Source: an uncultured Flavobacteriaceae bacterium (GTDB lineage: Bacteria > Bacteroidota > Bacteroidia > Flavobacteriales > Flavobacteriaceae). From it: a stretch of 64,000 nucleotides of DNA. Within the stretch, counting starts at the first letter, position 1; each line of letters opens with the position of its first letter. Location: contig CANLWB010000001.1 of assembly GCA_947494695.1 (NCBI GenBank), forward strand, positions 372,001 to 436,000, written 5' to 3'. The notes beneath the pieces are model-generated. The model worked only from the letters and a program-made list of their open reading frames with translations, had not been told where the DNA came from and made no database searches. Positions 43,518-54,689 of this stretch are shown here, piece by piece. A program made the translations under genes and the position numbers.

Positions 43518-46500
43518 TTATGCTGTTGTTAGTTCTTCTACCATTGGCTCTTCATTAGCAATTCTTTCTAATGCTACTTTGTATTCTTTAGGCATAACTT
43601 TAACAAATTTTGCTAAATAGTTATCCCAATCTTCAAGAATGTCTTTTCCACGTTTACTACTGGTGTATGCCACATGTTTTTGGATCAATTCCTTTAATTC
43701 AGCAGCGTCTGTTTCGCTAATAGGATCGAAATCAATTGTTTCTTTGTTGCATAACCCATCGGTAAACTGTCCGGTTTCATTTAAGACATAAGCATAGCCA
43801 CCACTCATACCCGCTGCAAAGTTTCTACCTGTTTTACCAAGTACGACCACACGACCACCGGTCATGTACTCACAACAGTGATCCCCAACGCCTTCAACAA
43901 CTGCGGTTGCTCCCGAGTTACGTACAGCAAAGCGCTCACCAGCAATACCATTGATATAGGCCTGACCATGAACGGCTCCAAAGAGACATACATTACCAAC
44001 GATAATGTTTTCTTGAGCAAGAAAATTGGCCGCTTTAGGTTTTTTTACGATCAATTTCGCACCAGATAGGCCTTTACCCAGATAATCGTTTGTGTTTCCT
44101 TCTAAATTAAATGTTAATCCGTGTGCACCAAAAGCTCCAAAACTTTGTCCGGCAGAACCAGTGAAATTAACGTTCAATGTGTCTTCTGGTAAACCGAGAT
44201 GTCCGTAAATTTTTGAAATTTCATTACTAATAATGGCTCCAACCGTTCGGTTTGTATTTTTTATAGGATATTCCAGAGTCATTTTTTCTTTTCTGTAAAG
44301 CGCTCTATGCGAATCTTTAAGAATAGTAAAATCTAGAACCTTATCTAAACTATGGTCTTGTGATTCTGTATTCTTTACAGTCATGCTATTATATGAAGCA
44401 GGTCTATATAGAATACTAGATAAATCTAACCCTTTAGCCTTATAGTGTTTGATGGCTTTATTGGCATTTATTTTATGCGTTTGCCCAACCATTTCGTCTA
44501 ACGTTCTAAACCCTAATTGAGCCATGATACCTCTTAATTCTTCAGCGACATAATAGAAGAAGTTGATAACATGCTCTGGTGTTCCTTTAAAGTTTTTACG
44601 TAGTTCTTTGTCTTGAGTGGCAACACCAACGGGACAGGTATTTAAATGACATTTACGCATCATAATACAACCTGACGCTACAAGAGGTGCCGTTGCAAAT
44701 CCGAATTCTTCTGCTCCCAGAAGTGCTGCTATAGCTACATCTCTACCGGTTTTTAACTGACCATCACATTCTACAACAATTCGGCTTCTAAGGTCATTTA
44801 ATACCAGGGTTTGCTGGGCTTCAGATAAGCCAAGTTCCCATGGTAGTCCGGCATGTTTTAAAGAGGTGAGCGGTGAAGCCCCTGTTCCTCCATCGTAACC
44901 AGAGATGAGTACAACATCTGCTTTTGCTTTTGCAACTCCGGCAGCAATGGTACCAACACCAACTTCAGATACCAACTTTACATTAATTCTGGCTTCTCTA
45001 TTTGCATTTTTAAGATCGTAAATTAATTGTGCCAAATCCTCAATAGAATAAATATCGTGATGAGGAGGTGGTGAAATAAGACCAACAAATGGCGTGGAGT
45101 TTCTGGCATCGGCAATCCATGGTAATACTTTTTCACCTGGTAATTGCCCGCCTTCACCAGGCTTGGCACCTTGAGCCATTTTTATTTGGATCTCCTTGGC
45201 ACTGGAAAGGTAATGTGATGTGACTCCAAAACGTCCTGAAGCGACTTGCTTAATAGCAGAGTTTCTGCTATCCCCATTTATATCTTTTTGGAAACGTCTT
45301 CGGTCTTCTCCTCCTTCTCCAGAATTGGATTTCCCTCCAATTCTATTCATGGCAATCGCTAAATTTTCATGAGCTTCTCTGGAAATAGATCCGTAAGACA
45401 TCGCACCCGTTTTAAAGCGCTTAACAATCTCTGTCCATGGTTCTACCTCTTCGAGGGGAATTGGGTTTAAATTATCAAATTCGAATAAACCACGAATGGT
45501 CATTAAGTTTTCAGACTGCTCATTAATGGTGTTAGAATAGACATCGTAACTCTTTTGGTCACTCAATCTAACCGCTTGTTGCAATTTGGCAACTGTTGTT
45601 GGGTTAAACAAGTGCTTTTCACCATTACGTCTCCATCTGTAATCGCCTCCAATGTTTAATCCCAGGCGTTTGTCGATGGCATTATCTGGATAGGCTTGTT
45701 TATAACGTTCGTTAATTTCTCTTTCAATTTCATAAAGCCCAATACCTTCAATTCTTGAGGCTGTATAAGGGAAATATTTGTCTACAAATTGAGAGTTGAA
45801 ACCAACAATTTCAAATATCTGAGAACCTCGGTACGAGTGTAGCGTTGAGATTCCAATTTTGTTCATGATTTTGAGTAAGCCCTTACCAATGGCTTTATTG
45901 AAGTTGTCTACTGCTTTATCCTCATTCATATTGGTGATAAAGCCTTCTTTCACCTGCATTCTAATAATTTCGTTAACCATATATGGGTTGATGGCTGAAG
46001 CACCGTATCCAAATAAGGTAGCAAAATGATGAGGTTCACGAGGCTCTGCAGATTCAATAATAATATCAAAGTAAGAACGCTTACGTAAACGGTTCATTTG
46101 ATGATTTACATACGAACATGCCAGTAAAGCAGGGATTGGAGCGAAGTCTTGATTAACACCTCTATCAGATAGGATGATAATGTTTGTTTTTCGCTCTAGT
46201 GCTTTTTCAACTTGTTTGATAATGTCTTCTAAAGCATCTTCCAGACCATTTAATCCTTGAGATTTCGGATAAAGCATATGAATCGTTTCAGCCTTAAAAC
46301 TCTCAACTTGAATGGTTCTTATTTTTTCTAAATCGGCATTAGAAATAACAGGATTTTGAATTCTTAGTTTTCTACACTGTCGTTCTGTAATACTGAATAT
46401 GTTTCGGTCTTTACCTAGATTTAGGCTAATATCGGTTACAATTTCTTCGCGAATTCCATCTAATGGCGGATTGGTTACTTGCGCGAATAATTGTTTAAAG

Positions 46501-48032
46501 TAATTTGAAATGAGTTGAGGTCGGTCTGATAACACTGCTAATGGTGTATCAATACCCATAGAACCAAGAGCTTCTTTAGCATTTAGCGCCATTGGCGTGA
46601 TCACCTCCTGAATGTCTTCGAATGTATAGTTGAATAAGCGTTGTCTTGTTTTTATATCGATGGTCTCAATTGGACAAGTTTCGCTTGTATACGGAACGTC
46701 TTTAAGATGTAATCTTGTTTTGTCCAGCCATGTTTTATAAGGTCTTTCAGAAACAATTTTACTTTTAATTTCTTCATCTTCGATAATACGACCTTTGTTC
46801 ATGTCTACCAGGAACATTTTTCCGGGTTCTAAACGACCGTGCTTTTCAATATCTTCTGGCTCTAAATCTACGACTCCAATTTCTGAAGACATGATTAATT
46901 TGCCACTTTTTGTAACGGTATATCTGGATGGCCTTAGTCCGTTTCTATCTAATAAAGCACCAATGTAGTCTCCATCTGTAAATGGTACAGAAGCAGGACC
47001 ATCCCAAGGTTCCATAATACAGCAGTTGTATTCATAAAAGGCCTTTCTTTCCTCAGACATGGTGTTGTGTTTTTCCCATGCTTCAGGAATCATCATCATC
47101 ATAATTTCAGGTAACGATCTTCCGGTATGTGTTAATAATTCAACCACCATATCCATAGAGGCAGAATCTGATTTACCTGGTAATATGATTGGAAATAACT
47201 TATCTATTTGAGGCCCAAAAACATCACTTTTCATGATCTCTTCCCGAACACGCATTCTACTTACATTGCCACGAAGGGTGTTGATTTCTCCGTTTTGACA
47301 CATAAAACGAAAGGGTTGTGCCAAATCCCAGGTAGGCATTGTATTTGTTGAGAAACGTTGGTGTACCAGTGCTAGACGAGTTACCAGATCCTTTTGTTGT
47401 AAATCGGTATAATACGGGCCAATATCTTCTGGCATAATAATACCTTTGTAGATAAGCGTTGTCGTGGATAAACTTGGCACGTAAAAATAGTCACTTTCTG
47501 AAATTTTAGAATGTCTTATCGCATGTTCTGCAATTTTACGTGCGGCGTATAGTTTAGCTTTAAAGTCTGCTTCAGAAATGGCTTCTGTTTTTTTAACAAA
47601 AAGCTGTTCGATTTTAGGTTCCGATGCTAAAGCAATTTCACCCAATTGCGTGGAGTCTACAGGAACTTCGCGCCATCCTAATATGGCAAGCCCTTGAGCT
47701 TTTATTTCACGCTCAAAAGTGTCTTTACAATAGGTATATTGATTTGATGTTTTTGGTAAAAAAACCATACCTACAGCATAATCTCTTTGAGGGGGGAGAT
47801 CGAAGTCGCAAACTCGCTTAAAATAATCGTGAGGGATATCAATCAATAAACCAGCACCATCACCAGTTTTTCCATCGGCACTTACACCACCACGATGCTC
47901 CAATTTAACTAGAATCTCCAGGGCATCATGAATAATCTGGTTGGTTTTTTCTCCGTTAAGATTACAGATAAAACCCGCACCACAGTTTTCATGCTCAAAT
48001 TCTGGTGTATATAGTCCTTGTTTCTTCAGCAT
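43518..48032 (-). CDS. gltB: Glutamate synthase, large subunit
   Basis: Transfers the amide of glutamine to 2-oxoglutarate. 1504 residues. A class II glutaminase follows a short propeptide and starts at Cys in HENCGAGF. Next are [16 protein letters not shown], the FMN-binding synthase domain ([41 protein letters not shown]), the FeS Cys set [15 protein letters not shown], and the beta-helix domain ([26 protein letters not shown]). ATG 48032 is preferred over TTG 48041. It is divergent from porin-glnK-amtB. Confidence 0.97.
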   Translation of the reverse strand: MLKKQGLYTPEFEHENCGAGFICNLNGEKTNQIIHDALEILVKLEHRGGVSADGKTGDGAGLLIDIPHDYFKRVCDFDLPPQRDYAVGMVFLPKTSNQYTYCKDTFEREIKAQGLAILGWREVPVDSTQLGEIALASEPKIEQLFVKKTEAISEADFKAKLYAARKIAEHAIRHSKISESDYFYVPSLSTTTLIYKGIIMPEDIGPYYTDLQQKDLVTRLALVHQRFSTNTMPTWDLAQPFRFMCQNGEINTLRGNVSRMRVREEIMKSDVFGPQIDKLFPIILPGKSDSASMDMVVELLTHTGRSLPEIMMMMIPEAWEKHNTMSEERKAFYEYNCCIMEPWDGPASVPFTDGDYIGALLDRNGLRPSRYTVTKSGKLIMSSEIGVVDLEPEDIEKHGRLEPGKMFLVDMNKGRIIEDEEIKSKIVSERPYKTWLDKTRLHLKDVPYTSETCPIETIDIKTRQRLFNYTFEDIQEVITPMALNAKEALGSMGIDTPLAVLSDRPQLISNYFKQLFAQVTNPPLDGIREEIVTDISLNLGKDRNIFSITERQCRKLRIQNPVISNADLEKIRTIQVESFKAETIHMLYPKSQGLNGLEDALEDIIKQVEKALERKTNIIILSDRGVNQDFAPIPALLACSYVNHQMNRLRKRSYFDIIIESAEPREPHHFATLFGYGASAINPYMVNEIIRMQVKEGFITNMNEDKAVDNFNKAIGKGLLKIMNKIGISTLHSYRGSQIFEIVGFNSQFVDKYFPYTASRIEGIGLYEIEREINERYKQAYPDNAIDKRLGLNIGGDYRWRRNGEKHLFNPTTVAKLQQAVRLSDQKSYDVYSNTINEQSENLMTIRGLFEFDNLNPIPLEEVEPWTEIVKRFKTGAMSYGSISREAHENLAIAMNRIGGKSNSGEGGEDRRRFQKDINGDSRNSAIKQVASGRFGVTSHYLSSAKEIQIKMAQGAKPGEGGQLPGEKVLPWIADARNSTPFVGLISPPPHHDIYSIEDLAQLIYDLKNANREARINVKLVSEVGVGTIAAGVAKAKADVVLISGYDGGTGASPLTSLKHAGLPWELGLSEAQQTLVLNDLRSRIVVECDGQLKTGRDVAIAALLGAEEFGFATAPLVASGCIMMRKCHLNTCPVGVATQDKELRKNFKGTPEHVINFFYYVAEELRGIMAQLGFRTLDEMVGQTHKINANKAIKHYKAKGLDLSSILYRPASYNSMTVKNTESQDHSLDKVLDFTILKDSHRALYRKEKMTLEYPIKNTNRTVGAIISNEISKIYGHLGLPEDTLNVNFTGSAGQSFGAFGAHGLTFNLEGNTNDYLGKGLSGAKLIVKKPKAANFLAQENIIVGNVCLFGAVHGQAYINGIAGERFAVRNSGATAVVEGVGDHCCEYMTGGRVVVLGKTGRNFAAGMSGGYAYVLNETGQFTDGLCNKETIDFDPISETDAAELKELIQKHVAYTSSKRGKDILEDWDNYLAKFVKVMPKEYKVALERIANEEPMVEELTTA

Positions 48033-48345
48033 AATCAGCAAATTTTGGATTAAAAAATGAGTTGAAAAGCTAAGATATGCACTAAGATTCGAATTACAAT
48101 AGAGGCTATTTCATTATTCCGATTATAGAAATGAAGTTGACATAAAAATAATTATATAATAATATTAGTCTGATTTTTTAATAAATATTCAATCACCATT
48201 TTTTTGGTAATAAATAAAAATATCTGAATTAATAACAAGAAAAAATGCAATTACTGAAAATAACATCATAAAATAACTGAAAATATTGACAATCATTCAA
48301 ATAATTGAGTTGTTAAAAACTCAAAATTCTTCTTTTTTAGAATAA

Positions 48346-48421
48346 TACCCTCAAAAAAATAGGGTAAAAAATTAAATATCATCAAAAATGAATCGTATAC
48401 CCCTGTTTTTTATGGGGTATA
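48346..48421. promoter_or_regulatory. Paired inverted repeats upstream of porin-glnK-amtB
   Basis: Site 1: TACCCT-N9-AGGGTA (48346-48366). Site 2: TATACCCC-N10-GGGGTATA (48396-48421). Both reduce to TACCC-N11/12-GGGTA, and their centres are about 52.5 bp apart, five helical turns. Site 2 lies just before TAGATTAG (48435-48442), a one-mismatch TAnnTTTG box. A nitrogen-responsive regulator is the obvious candidate. The rest of 48033-48494 is very AT-rich and holds no gene. Confidence 0.55.
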
Positions 48422-48494
48422 TGCTTTTTTTGTATAGATTAGCCGCATTAATTCAAAATAACACAAAGATCAATAACTTAAAAAGGAAACAATT

Positions 48495-49508
48495 ATGAGA
48501 AAATTAATTACGCTTTCAATGCTTTTTATGGCGACAGCTTTATTTGCTCAAGAAGAAGAAACAAAAAAGAAAGTGAACGTAAGCGGGACAGTTGATGCTT
48601 ATTACAAGACAAACATAACCTCTACAGATCAAGCTATTTTTGGTGGTGCTAATGATGAATTCCAGTCTTTTGGTACATCATTCGCAAACGAAACTGGTTT
48701 TGCATTGGGTATGGCAAACATTATTGCGAGCTATGACGGTGAAAAAACAGGGGTAGTTGCAGATGTGGTTTTTGGACCAAGAGGTAACGATGCCATTACA
48801 GGAAATAATATTAATCAATTATATGCTTACTGGAATGTGTCTGATGCTACAACGTTAACTTTAGGTCGTTTTAATACCTACCTGGGATACGAGGTTATTT
48901 CGCCAGCTGCGAATTTTAACTACAGTACATCTTACTTATTTTCTAACGGACCTTTCTCTCACGTAGGTTTAAAAGCTGATTTTTCTTTATCTGATGATTT
49001 TAGCTTAATGTTAGCCGTTATGAATGCTACTGATATTGATAGCAATACAACAGGAGATTATGCTTTAGGAGCTCAATTAGGGTATAAAGGACAGTTTTTA
49101 AACTTCTATTATGATTCTGGAATCAAATTAGGATTTGAAGTTGATTATACCGGAGGTTTCGATTTATCTGAAGATTTCTTCTTAGGAATTAATGGAGCTT
49201 ATGCAGATAATGATGGTAATGGGTTTTACGGAGCTGCACTTTATCCACAACTTGCTACGTCTGATGACTTTTCAATTGGTTTAAGAGGTGAGTATTTTGC
49301 CGAGTTAGGAGATAACGGATTATTTGCAGGAAGCGAAGATGATAGTGTATTTGCTGTGACTTTAACAGGAAGCTATACGGTAGAGAACCTTATAATCAAG
49401 CCTGAATTACGTTTAGACAGTAACTCTGAAGAAGTATATGTAGATTCAGATCTACAAGCTACAAAGAGCTTAGCTGCTTTTACGTTGGCTGCGATTTATT
49501 CTTTCTAA
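48495..49508 (+). CDS. Outer membrane porin, ammonium-operon associated
   Basis: A 337-residue exported beta-barrel: signal MRKLITLSMLFMATALFAQ, then alternating strands (VSGTVDAYYKTNITSTD, LYAYWNVSDATTLTLGRFN, NLIIKPELRLDSNSE) ending AFTLAAIYSF with a terminal Phe, as required by the BAM machinery. Matches the porin-type proteins found next to amtB in Bacteroidota. It probably lets ammonium or small nitrogen compounds cross the outer membrane. It heads an operon with glnK (22 bp) and amtB (30 bp). Confidence 0.85.
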   Translation: MRKLITLSMLFMATALFAQEEETKKKVNVSGTVDAYYKTNITSTDQAIFGGANDEFQSFGTSFANETGFALGMANIIASYDGEKTGVVADVVFGPRGNDAITGNNINQLYAYWNVSDATTLTLGRFNTYLGYEVISPAANFNYSTSYLFSNGPFSHVGLKADFSLSDDFSLMLAVMNATDIDSNTTGDYALGAQLGYKGQFLNFYYDSGIKLGFEVDYTGGFDLSEDFFLGINGAYADNDGNGFYGAALYPQLATSDDFSIGLRGEYFAELGDNGLFAGSEDDSVFAVTLTGSYTVENLIIKPELRLDSNSEEVYVDSDLQATKSLAAFTLAAIYSF

Positions 49509-49530
49509 ACCATTAACTAAACATAAAATC

Positions 49531-49869
49531 ATGAAGAAAATTGAAGCAATCATTAGAAAATCAAAATATCGTGTCGTTAAAGAGGCGTTACACGATGTGG
49601 GAGTGAACTTTTTCTCTTACTGGGATGTTACCGGTTTAGGAAATGAAAAAGAAGGTCATGTGTATAGAGGAGTCTCTTATAGCACAAGCGATATTCAACG
49701 TAGATATTTATCGATAGTTGTGAATGATGATTTTGAAGAGGTAACTGTTAAGGCTATTCTCGATTCTGCTGCTACCGGTGAGGTTGGAGATGGGAAAATA
49801 TTCGTATCGGATATTTCAGAATGCTACAGAATACGTACAGGGGAGAAAGGTGGAGACACTTTAAAATAA
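49531..49869 (+). CDS. glnK: P-II signal transduction protein
   Basis: A 112-residue PII protein that senses 2-oxoglutarate and adenylates and gates AmtB. Start MKKIEAIIRKSKYRVVKEAL, B-loop TGEVGDGKIFV, C-loop YRIRTGEKGG. The T-loop is unusual: it reads GLGNEKEGHVYRGVSY, one residue shorter than in E. coli GlnB, with Glu39 where the 2-oxoglutarate/Mg-binding Gln39 normally sits. A Tyr at 50 matches the uridylylated Tyr51. It lies between the porin and amtB genes. Confidence 0.94.
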   Translation: MKKIEAIIRKSKYRVVKEALHDVGVNFFSYWDVTGLGNEKEGHVYRGVSYSTSDIQRRYLSIVVNDDFEEVTVKAILDSAATGEVGDGKIFVSDISECYRIRTGEKGGDTLK

Positions 49870-49899
49870 TTAATCATCGTCTAAAAAATATATATAATT

Positions 49900-51138
49900 A
49901 TGGAAGGTTTATTTACAGCTAATAATGTATGGATGATGGTCTGTACAGCACTCGTTTTCTTCATGCATACAGGTTTTGCGTTTTTAGAAATTGGGTTAAC
50001 AAGACAAAAGAATACCATCAACATTTTATTTAAGAACATTTTTATCATCACCGTTGGTCTTTTATTATACTACATATTAGGATTCAACTTGATGTACCCT
50101 GGATTTGGAGAAGAATCTGCAGGATTTTTTGAATTTGCTGGATTTGGAATTGCTCCACCGGAAAATGGAATGACACCAGAATATGCTGATGGTGGTTATA
50201 CATGGTGGACAGATTTCTTGTTCCAAGGGATGTTTGCCGCAACTGCAGCTACCATTGTATCGGGAGCCGTTGCCGAGCGTATTAAAATTGGACCATTTAT
50301 GGTGTTTGTGGTACTATATGTTGGTTTTATCTACCCTTGGGCCGGATCATGGAAATGGGGAGCTGGATTCTTAGATATGAGAGAAACTCCTTTTTATGAT
50401 TTTGCAGGTTCTACATTAGTGCATTCTGTTGGAGGATGGGCTGCATTAGTAGCGGTTTGGTTACTAGGTGCAAGAATTGGGAAATTTAAAGACGGTAAAG
50501 CGCAAGCTATACCAGGACATAACATTCCATTGGCGACTGCCGGAGTATTAGTGCTTTGGTTAGGATGGTTCGGATTTAATGGAGGTTCTGTACTTTCTGC
50601 AGATCCAGAAGCAACGTCTTTAACTTTAGTAACAACATGTTTAGCAGCAGCGGCAGGTGGTGTAGTTTCTGCCTTAGTATCTTTCTTAAGATATAAGAAC
50701 TTGGATTTAACCATGTTCTTAAATGGTATCTTAGGTGGATTAGTTGGTATTACTGCCGGAGCAGATCAAATGAGTCCTGAGGATGCTATTATAATTGGAG
50801 CAATTGCTGGAGCATTAATCGTATTCGCTGTTAGTTTTGTTGATAGATTGAGATTAGATGATCCTGTTGGAGCGATTGCGGTTCACTTAATATGTGGTAT
50901 CTGGGGAACTCTTGCAGTGGGTATCTTTGGAAAGTTGGCTGGATTAGATCAATTTATTAGTCAGTTAGTTGGTATCGCATCTTATGCAGCGGTATGTATT
51001 ATATCATCATTCTTGATTCTCTTTACATTGAAGAAAACTGTTGGAATACGAGTTTCTGAAAAAGAAGAATTAGAAGGGCTTGACGGTCATGAGCATGGGA
51101 TGGGTGCTTATGCTGATTTTAGAATGAATGAGCATTAA
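49900..51138 (+). CDS. amtB: Ammonium transporter
   Basis: A 412-residue Amt channel with 11 membrane helices. Typical segments are the N-terminal MMVCTALVFFMHTGFAFLE, the QGMFAATAATIVSGAVAERI block, DFAGSTLVHSVGGWAALV (Amt signature with pore His), GWFGFNGGS, and the second pore His region AVHLICGIWGTLAVG. The C-terminal cytosolic tail ends GHEHGMGAYADFRMNEH, which contacts GlnK in relatives. Last gene of the porin-glnK-amtB operon; a terminator follows. Confidence 0.96.
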   Translation: MEGLFTANNVWMMVCTALVFFMHTGFAFLEIGLTRQKNTINILFKNIFIITVGLLLYYILGFNLMYPGFGEESAGFFEFAGFGIAPPENGMTPEYADGGYTWWTDFLFQGMFAATAATIVSGAVAERIKIGPFMVFVVLYVGFIYPWAGSWKWGAGFLDMRETPFYDFAGSTLVHSVGGWAALVAVWLLGARIGKFKDGKAQAIPGHNIPLATAGVLVLWLGWFGFNGGSVLSADPEATSLTLVTTCLAAAAGGVVSALVSFLRYKNLDLTMFLNGILGGLVGITAGADQMSPEDAIIIGAIAGALIVFAVSFVDRLRLDDPVGAIAVHLICGIWGTLAVGIFGKLAGLDQFISQLVGIASYAAVCIISSFLILFTLKKTVGIRVSEKEELEGLDGHEHGMGAYADFRMNEH

Positions 51139-51188
51139 GAGTTTTACTTAAGTGTATAATATATTAAGGTAATAATTAGTTTAGAATA

Positions 51189-51223
51189 AAAAGGGTGTCT
51201 TATTGAAGGCGCCCTTTTTATTA
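51189..51223 (+). terminator. Terminator after amtB
   Basis: AAAAGGGTGTCTT pairs with AAGGCGCCCTTTT (two G-T pairs) around ATTG and ends in T. The arm GGGYGTCT resembles those of 32938 and 41994. Confidence 0.8.
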
Positions 51224-51755
51224 GTCAAAATTGTCTCGTGCTTTTTTCTTGTTTTATTAATGCTGTCATTTTATAACCATTAGGATGGTATGTTTTTTGT
51301 AAAACATATAAATGTGCGACTATGATATTGTAATATGTTTAAACCCACCTGTTGTGCTTCGATCGAGATAAAAAATAGTGTCGGGTAAATGAGGTGTTCG
51401 AAATAAAGGAAGAGGTCTTTCCCAATTAAACGGATTTGGTTGGGTGGTCTTATGACTTGATTTAGCTTTTTAGAACAGGTGTTACAAACCTTTTTTACGA
51501 TGATGGTGGTGTCACCCTGTATATCAATAGGAATTTCGTTTATATTAAAGACTCCTATTTTTCAGGAATAATAAAAAAAATTGCATCTCCTTGTTTGTAT
51601 CATAACGATATTTCTTGTGTCGTTTCAAACGCCTACCTTCCTGATCAGGAAGTTTGGGGTTTCATGGTTTTGATATTCAGTGGTTTGTGTGTTAGTCCTG
51701 AAACAAGTTCAGATTGATAGCATTTAACTATGACAAATTATGGACAATCGGATAA
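51224..51755. other. Spacer with a possible decayed minus-strand frame
   Basis: No intact gene. On the minus strand about 51557-51310 is open for some 80 codons without a start codon; the translated part includes VCNTCSKKL (a CxxC) and DLFLYFEHLIYPTLFF. It could be a degraded gene or chance. 51695-51713 carries a GAACTTGTTTC repeat copy in the opposite orientation. Confidence 0.35.
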
Positions 51756-51797
51756 AAAAGTAAAGCCTTCGGTTATCGAAGGCTTTACTTTTTTATT
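51756..51797. terminator. Bidirectional terminator after ppc
   Basis: A perfect 16-bp stem (51756-51771 with 51777-51792; inner arm AGTAAAGCCTTCG) with a 5-nt loop and A/T runs on both sides. It lies 15 bp past the ppc stop on the minus strand. Confidence 0.9.
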
Positions 51798-51811
51798 ATT
51801 TATGGATAGGT

Positions 51812-54424
51812 TTAAGCCGAATTTCTACTGGCATTAATATTACCAAATAGTGAACGGGTTACTATCTTCTCAAAAATTCGTATTTGTTCTTCGTCTCTTA
51901 TCTCTTCTTTTTCGAGTTCCTGAACCTTTTTAAGCGCATACTGCTGTATGGTTAGTAATGGTAGAACGATAGATTCTCTTACCTCAATAGAAGCTTTTCC
52001 TGAAAGCTCGTTTTCCATTAAATTCTCGTAACCGGTAAGCTTTAAAAGCAGACGTTTTGTAGTGATGTATTCTTCATGAATAATATCCCAGAATTCACCA
52101 AATTCGGCATCTTTAGACATGTACTTGGTTAAATCGAAGAATGATTTCGACAAGGACATCATACTGTTTTCTATTAGGGTCTTAAAGAATTTCGAGTTAT
52201 TGTAAAGTTGTACAACCTTATCAAATGCGTTGTTGTCCTCGTAAACCTTTAAGGCTGTTCCAACACCAAAGAAACCAGGTACATTCTGTTTTAACTGGCT
52301 CCAGGAACCAACAAACGGAATCGCTCTTAAATCTGAAAATACCAATTTGTTAGAATTAGATCGTTTAGATGGTCTACTTCCAATATTGGTTTTAGCATAG
52401 TACTTTAAGGTACTCATCCTTTCCAAATACGGAATAAACATGGCATGACCTTTAAAGTCTTTATAGGTTTTATAACTCTTTTCAGCCAAATCATCCATAA
52501 CAGCTTTGTCCTCTGGAGACATCGCTTTGTTTTTATCTAAACGGTTCGAAACACCCGAACTAATAAGTTGTTCCAAATTGTATCGAGACGAATCTAGTGT
52601 TCCAAAATTAGAGCTAATGGTTTGACCTTGAATAGTTAATTGTACTTCCTTATCTTCAATGGTTGGACCCAATGAAGAATAGAATTGATGTGTCTTACCA
52701 CCACCTCTAGCTGGTGGTCCACCACGACCATCAAAGAAAATAGCAGTAATATCATATTTTCTGGACATCTCGGTAAGCAACTCTTTTGCTTTAAAGATTC
52801 CCCAATTGGCCATTAAATACCCGCCATCTTTGGTTCCGTCTGAGAACCCTAACATGATGGTTTGCTTATTTCCACGACTTTTTAAATGCGACATATAGGC
52901 TGGGTTGGTATATAATTGTTCCATGACGGCCGGGGCATTTTCTAAATCAGTAATCGTTTCAAAAAGTGGTACAACATCAACTGTTAACGCGTCTTTGAAG
53001 GCAACAAGTTTAAGCATGGTGAATAGCTGCATCACATTTAAAGCCGTTTGATTATTGCTTATAATGTATCTGTTTGCACCCTGTTCGCCATTGGTTTCTT
53101 GAATCTCTTTAATCACCTCAATAGTTCTTAAGGTGTTAGAAGTCATTTCATCCTCAAAAGCATTAATGTCTACTGTCCCATCGGTTAATTTCGATAGTAT
53201 GTCGAATTGTTCGTCTTCTGAGAGGTCATGGTAGTTGTTCGGAATAGAAGAATTCCCCGTTTTAATCAATTGATCAATAACATTCGTGAAAACCGAATGG
53301 TGAATTCTACTGTCTTGTCTTATGTCCAGGGTTGCAAAATAATAACGGAAAATTCGTATTCTGTTTATTAACTTGTTTATGTCATCGACATACAAAGATT
53401 GATGCTCATCTACAATATGATCTCTAATGCTTAACAACTCAAGAATAAGTTCTTTAGATGTTATGGTTTCCTTGGCATTTAAATTAACACTATAGTTATA
53501 TAAAATAGTTTCTAGTCTAATAATACGATCCTCTACACCTCTAAACGTAAGCTTGCGTCTTAGTTGTTTAAGATCGGAGTAATACTTTTTTAGGATAGAT
53601 TGCTTTAGTTTTCTTGAAACTTTTAATGTGGTGTCTGGTTTAACAAATGGGTTCCCGTCACGGTCACCACCTGGCCAAAAACCAATATTTATAATTTCGT
53701 TATGTTTTTTACCGTCGTCATAAATATTTTGTTGAATGTAATTGTAAATGTCACCAAACGATTGATAAAATACGTTTTCCAAATACCATATTAAGCTTTT
53801 CGCTTCATGATAAGGTGTTGGTTTTTCACGTTTGAAGAACGGTGTTTTTCCTAACTGACCAAATAAATTGTTGATGCTAGACAGGTTATTTTCCTTAATG
53901 GCTTCGGTTAAATCGGTAATAATTCCTAAAACAGACCCCGGGTAAAACTGTGTGGGGTGTGCTGTTAGAACAATACGTACCTTAAACTCTTCAAGGTAGG
54001 CTTTTAATTCCTCTAAAGTGTTCTCTGATGTTGCAGTTTCTTTAAGGTTTCTTAAGGTGCCAATGCCTTCCATGTTATTCACAACAGGGAACGCCGCATC
54101 TTCAATAGCATCAAATAATACGACTTGTCTCTCAATATATTGAATAAAACGAAACAGTAAATTTATTTGACTCTCCTTGGAGCGTCTACCCTGGTATTTT
54201 TTAAAGAATGTATCCACAATTTTAGTGGGATCATCGCCATTGGCAAATCCTTTTACACAGGTTTCATGAAATAAAGGAAGTAATATTCCGGTTTTTGTAA
54301 TCGTATCAAAAGGTAATGTCATAAATATACTGTTGTATATCTGATATTTTGACAAAACATTTTGTTTAAATCGTATCAATTTAGGCTCTACCGACATAGT
54401 TTCGTTCTGTTGAAAATTAAGCAT
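51812..54424 (-). CDS. ppc: Phosphoenolpyruvate carboxylase
   Basis: Adds bicarbonate to PEP to replenish oxaloacetate. 870 residues. The catalytic His block is LTAHPTQFYPGSV, the second is MLGFSDGTKDGGYL and the Gly-rich loop FFDGRGGPPARGGGKTHQF. Two oddities: Thr-Glu after the first His is Thr-Gln here, and the C-terminal ...QNTG found in most PEPCs is replaced by RNSA. Starts at 54424 or ATG 54397 (MSVEPKLIRFKQN). It feeds the oxaloacetate/aspartate pool used by lysC and nadB nearby. Confidence 0.93.
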   Translation of the reverse strand: MLNFQQNETMSVEPKLIRFKQNVLSKYQIYNSIFMTLPFDTITKTGILLPLFHETCVKGFANGDDPTKIVDTFFKKYQGRRSKESQINLLFRFIQYIERQVVLFDAIEDAAFPVVNNMEGIGTLRNLKETATSENTLEELKAYLEEFKVRIVLTAHPTQFYPGSVLGIITDLTEAIKENNLSSINNLFGQLGKTPFFKREKPTPYHEAKSLIWYLENVFYQSFGDIYNYIQQNIYDDGKKHNEIINIGFWPGGDRDGNPFVKPDTTLKVSRKLKQSILKKYYSDLKQLRRKLTFRGVEDRIIRLETILYNYSVNLNAKETITSKELILELLSIRDHIVDEHQSLYVDDINKLINRIRIFRYYFATLDIRQDSRIHHSVFTNVIDQLIKTGNSSIPNNYHDLSEDEQFDILSKLTDGTVDINAFEDEMTSNTLRTIEVIKEIQETNGEQGANRYIISNNQTALNVMQLFTMLKLVAFKDALTVDVVPLFETITDLENAPAVMEQLYTNPAYMSHLKSRGNKQTIMLGFSDGTKDGGYLMANWGIFKAKELLTEMSRKYDITAIFFDGRGGPPARGGGKTHQFYSSLGPTIEDKEVQLTIQGQTISSNFGTLDSSRYNLEQLISSGVSNRLDKNKAMSPEDKAVMDDLAEKSYKTYKDFKGHAMFIPYLERMSTLKYYAKTNIGSRPSKRSNSNKLVFSDLRAIPFVGSWSQLKQNVPGFFGVGTALKVYEDNNAFDKVVQLYNNSKFFKTLIENSMMSLSKSFFDLTKYMSKDAEFGEFWDIIHEEYITTKRLLLKLTGYENLMENELSGKASIEVRESIVLPLLTIQQYALKKVQELEKEEIRDEEQIRIFEKIVTRSLFGNINASRNSA

Positions 54425-54689
54425 AAAAGTAGTGAAGCTTTTGTTAAAGCTAGCAGGCCAGATAAAGATTTATTGATTTCTTTAGATAGGTGAATTCTCG
54501 TTGTGAATAATTAAAAAAAAACACGACTTCATCGGAATCTTTTTAATTGAAAAATGGTGTTAATTATCTATAATTCTTAAGTCTTTGTTCTTTTAAGAGG
54601 TATGATAAAAGTCATGTTAGAGAATTTGATTAAACAATACCTTCGGTGTTTCATAACATTTAAGGACATAGATAATAAAAGATAAATAA

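Noticed and set aside
51310-51557. Minus-strand open stretch with VCNTCSKKL (CxxC)
   Set aside because: No start codon and no recognised family; kept only as a spacer note.
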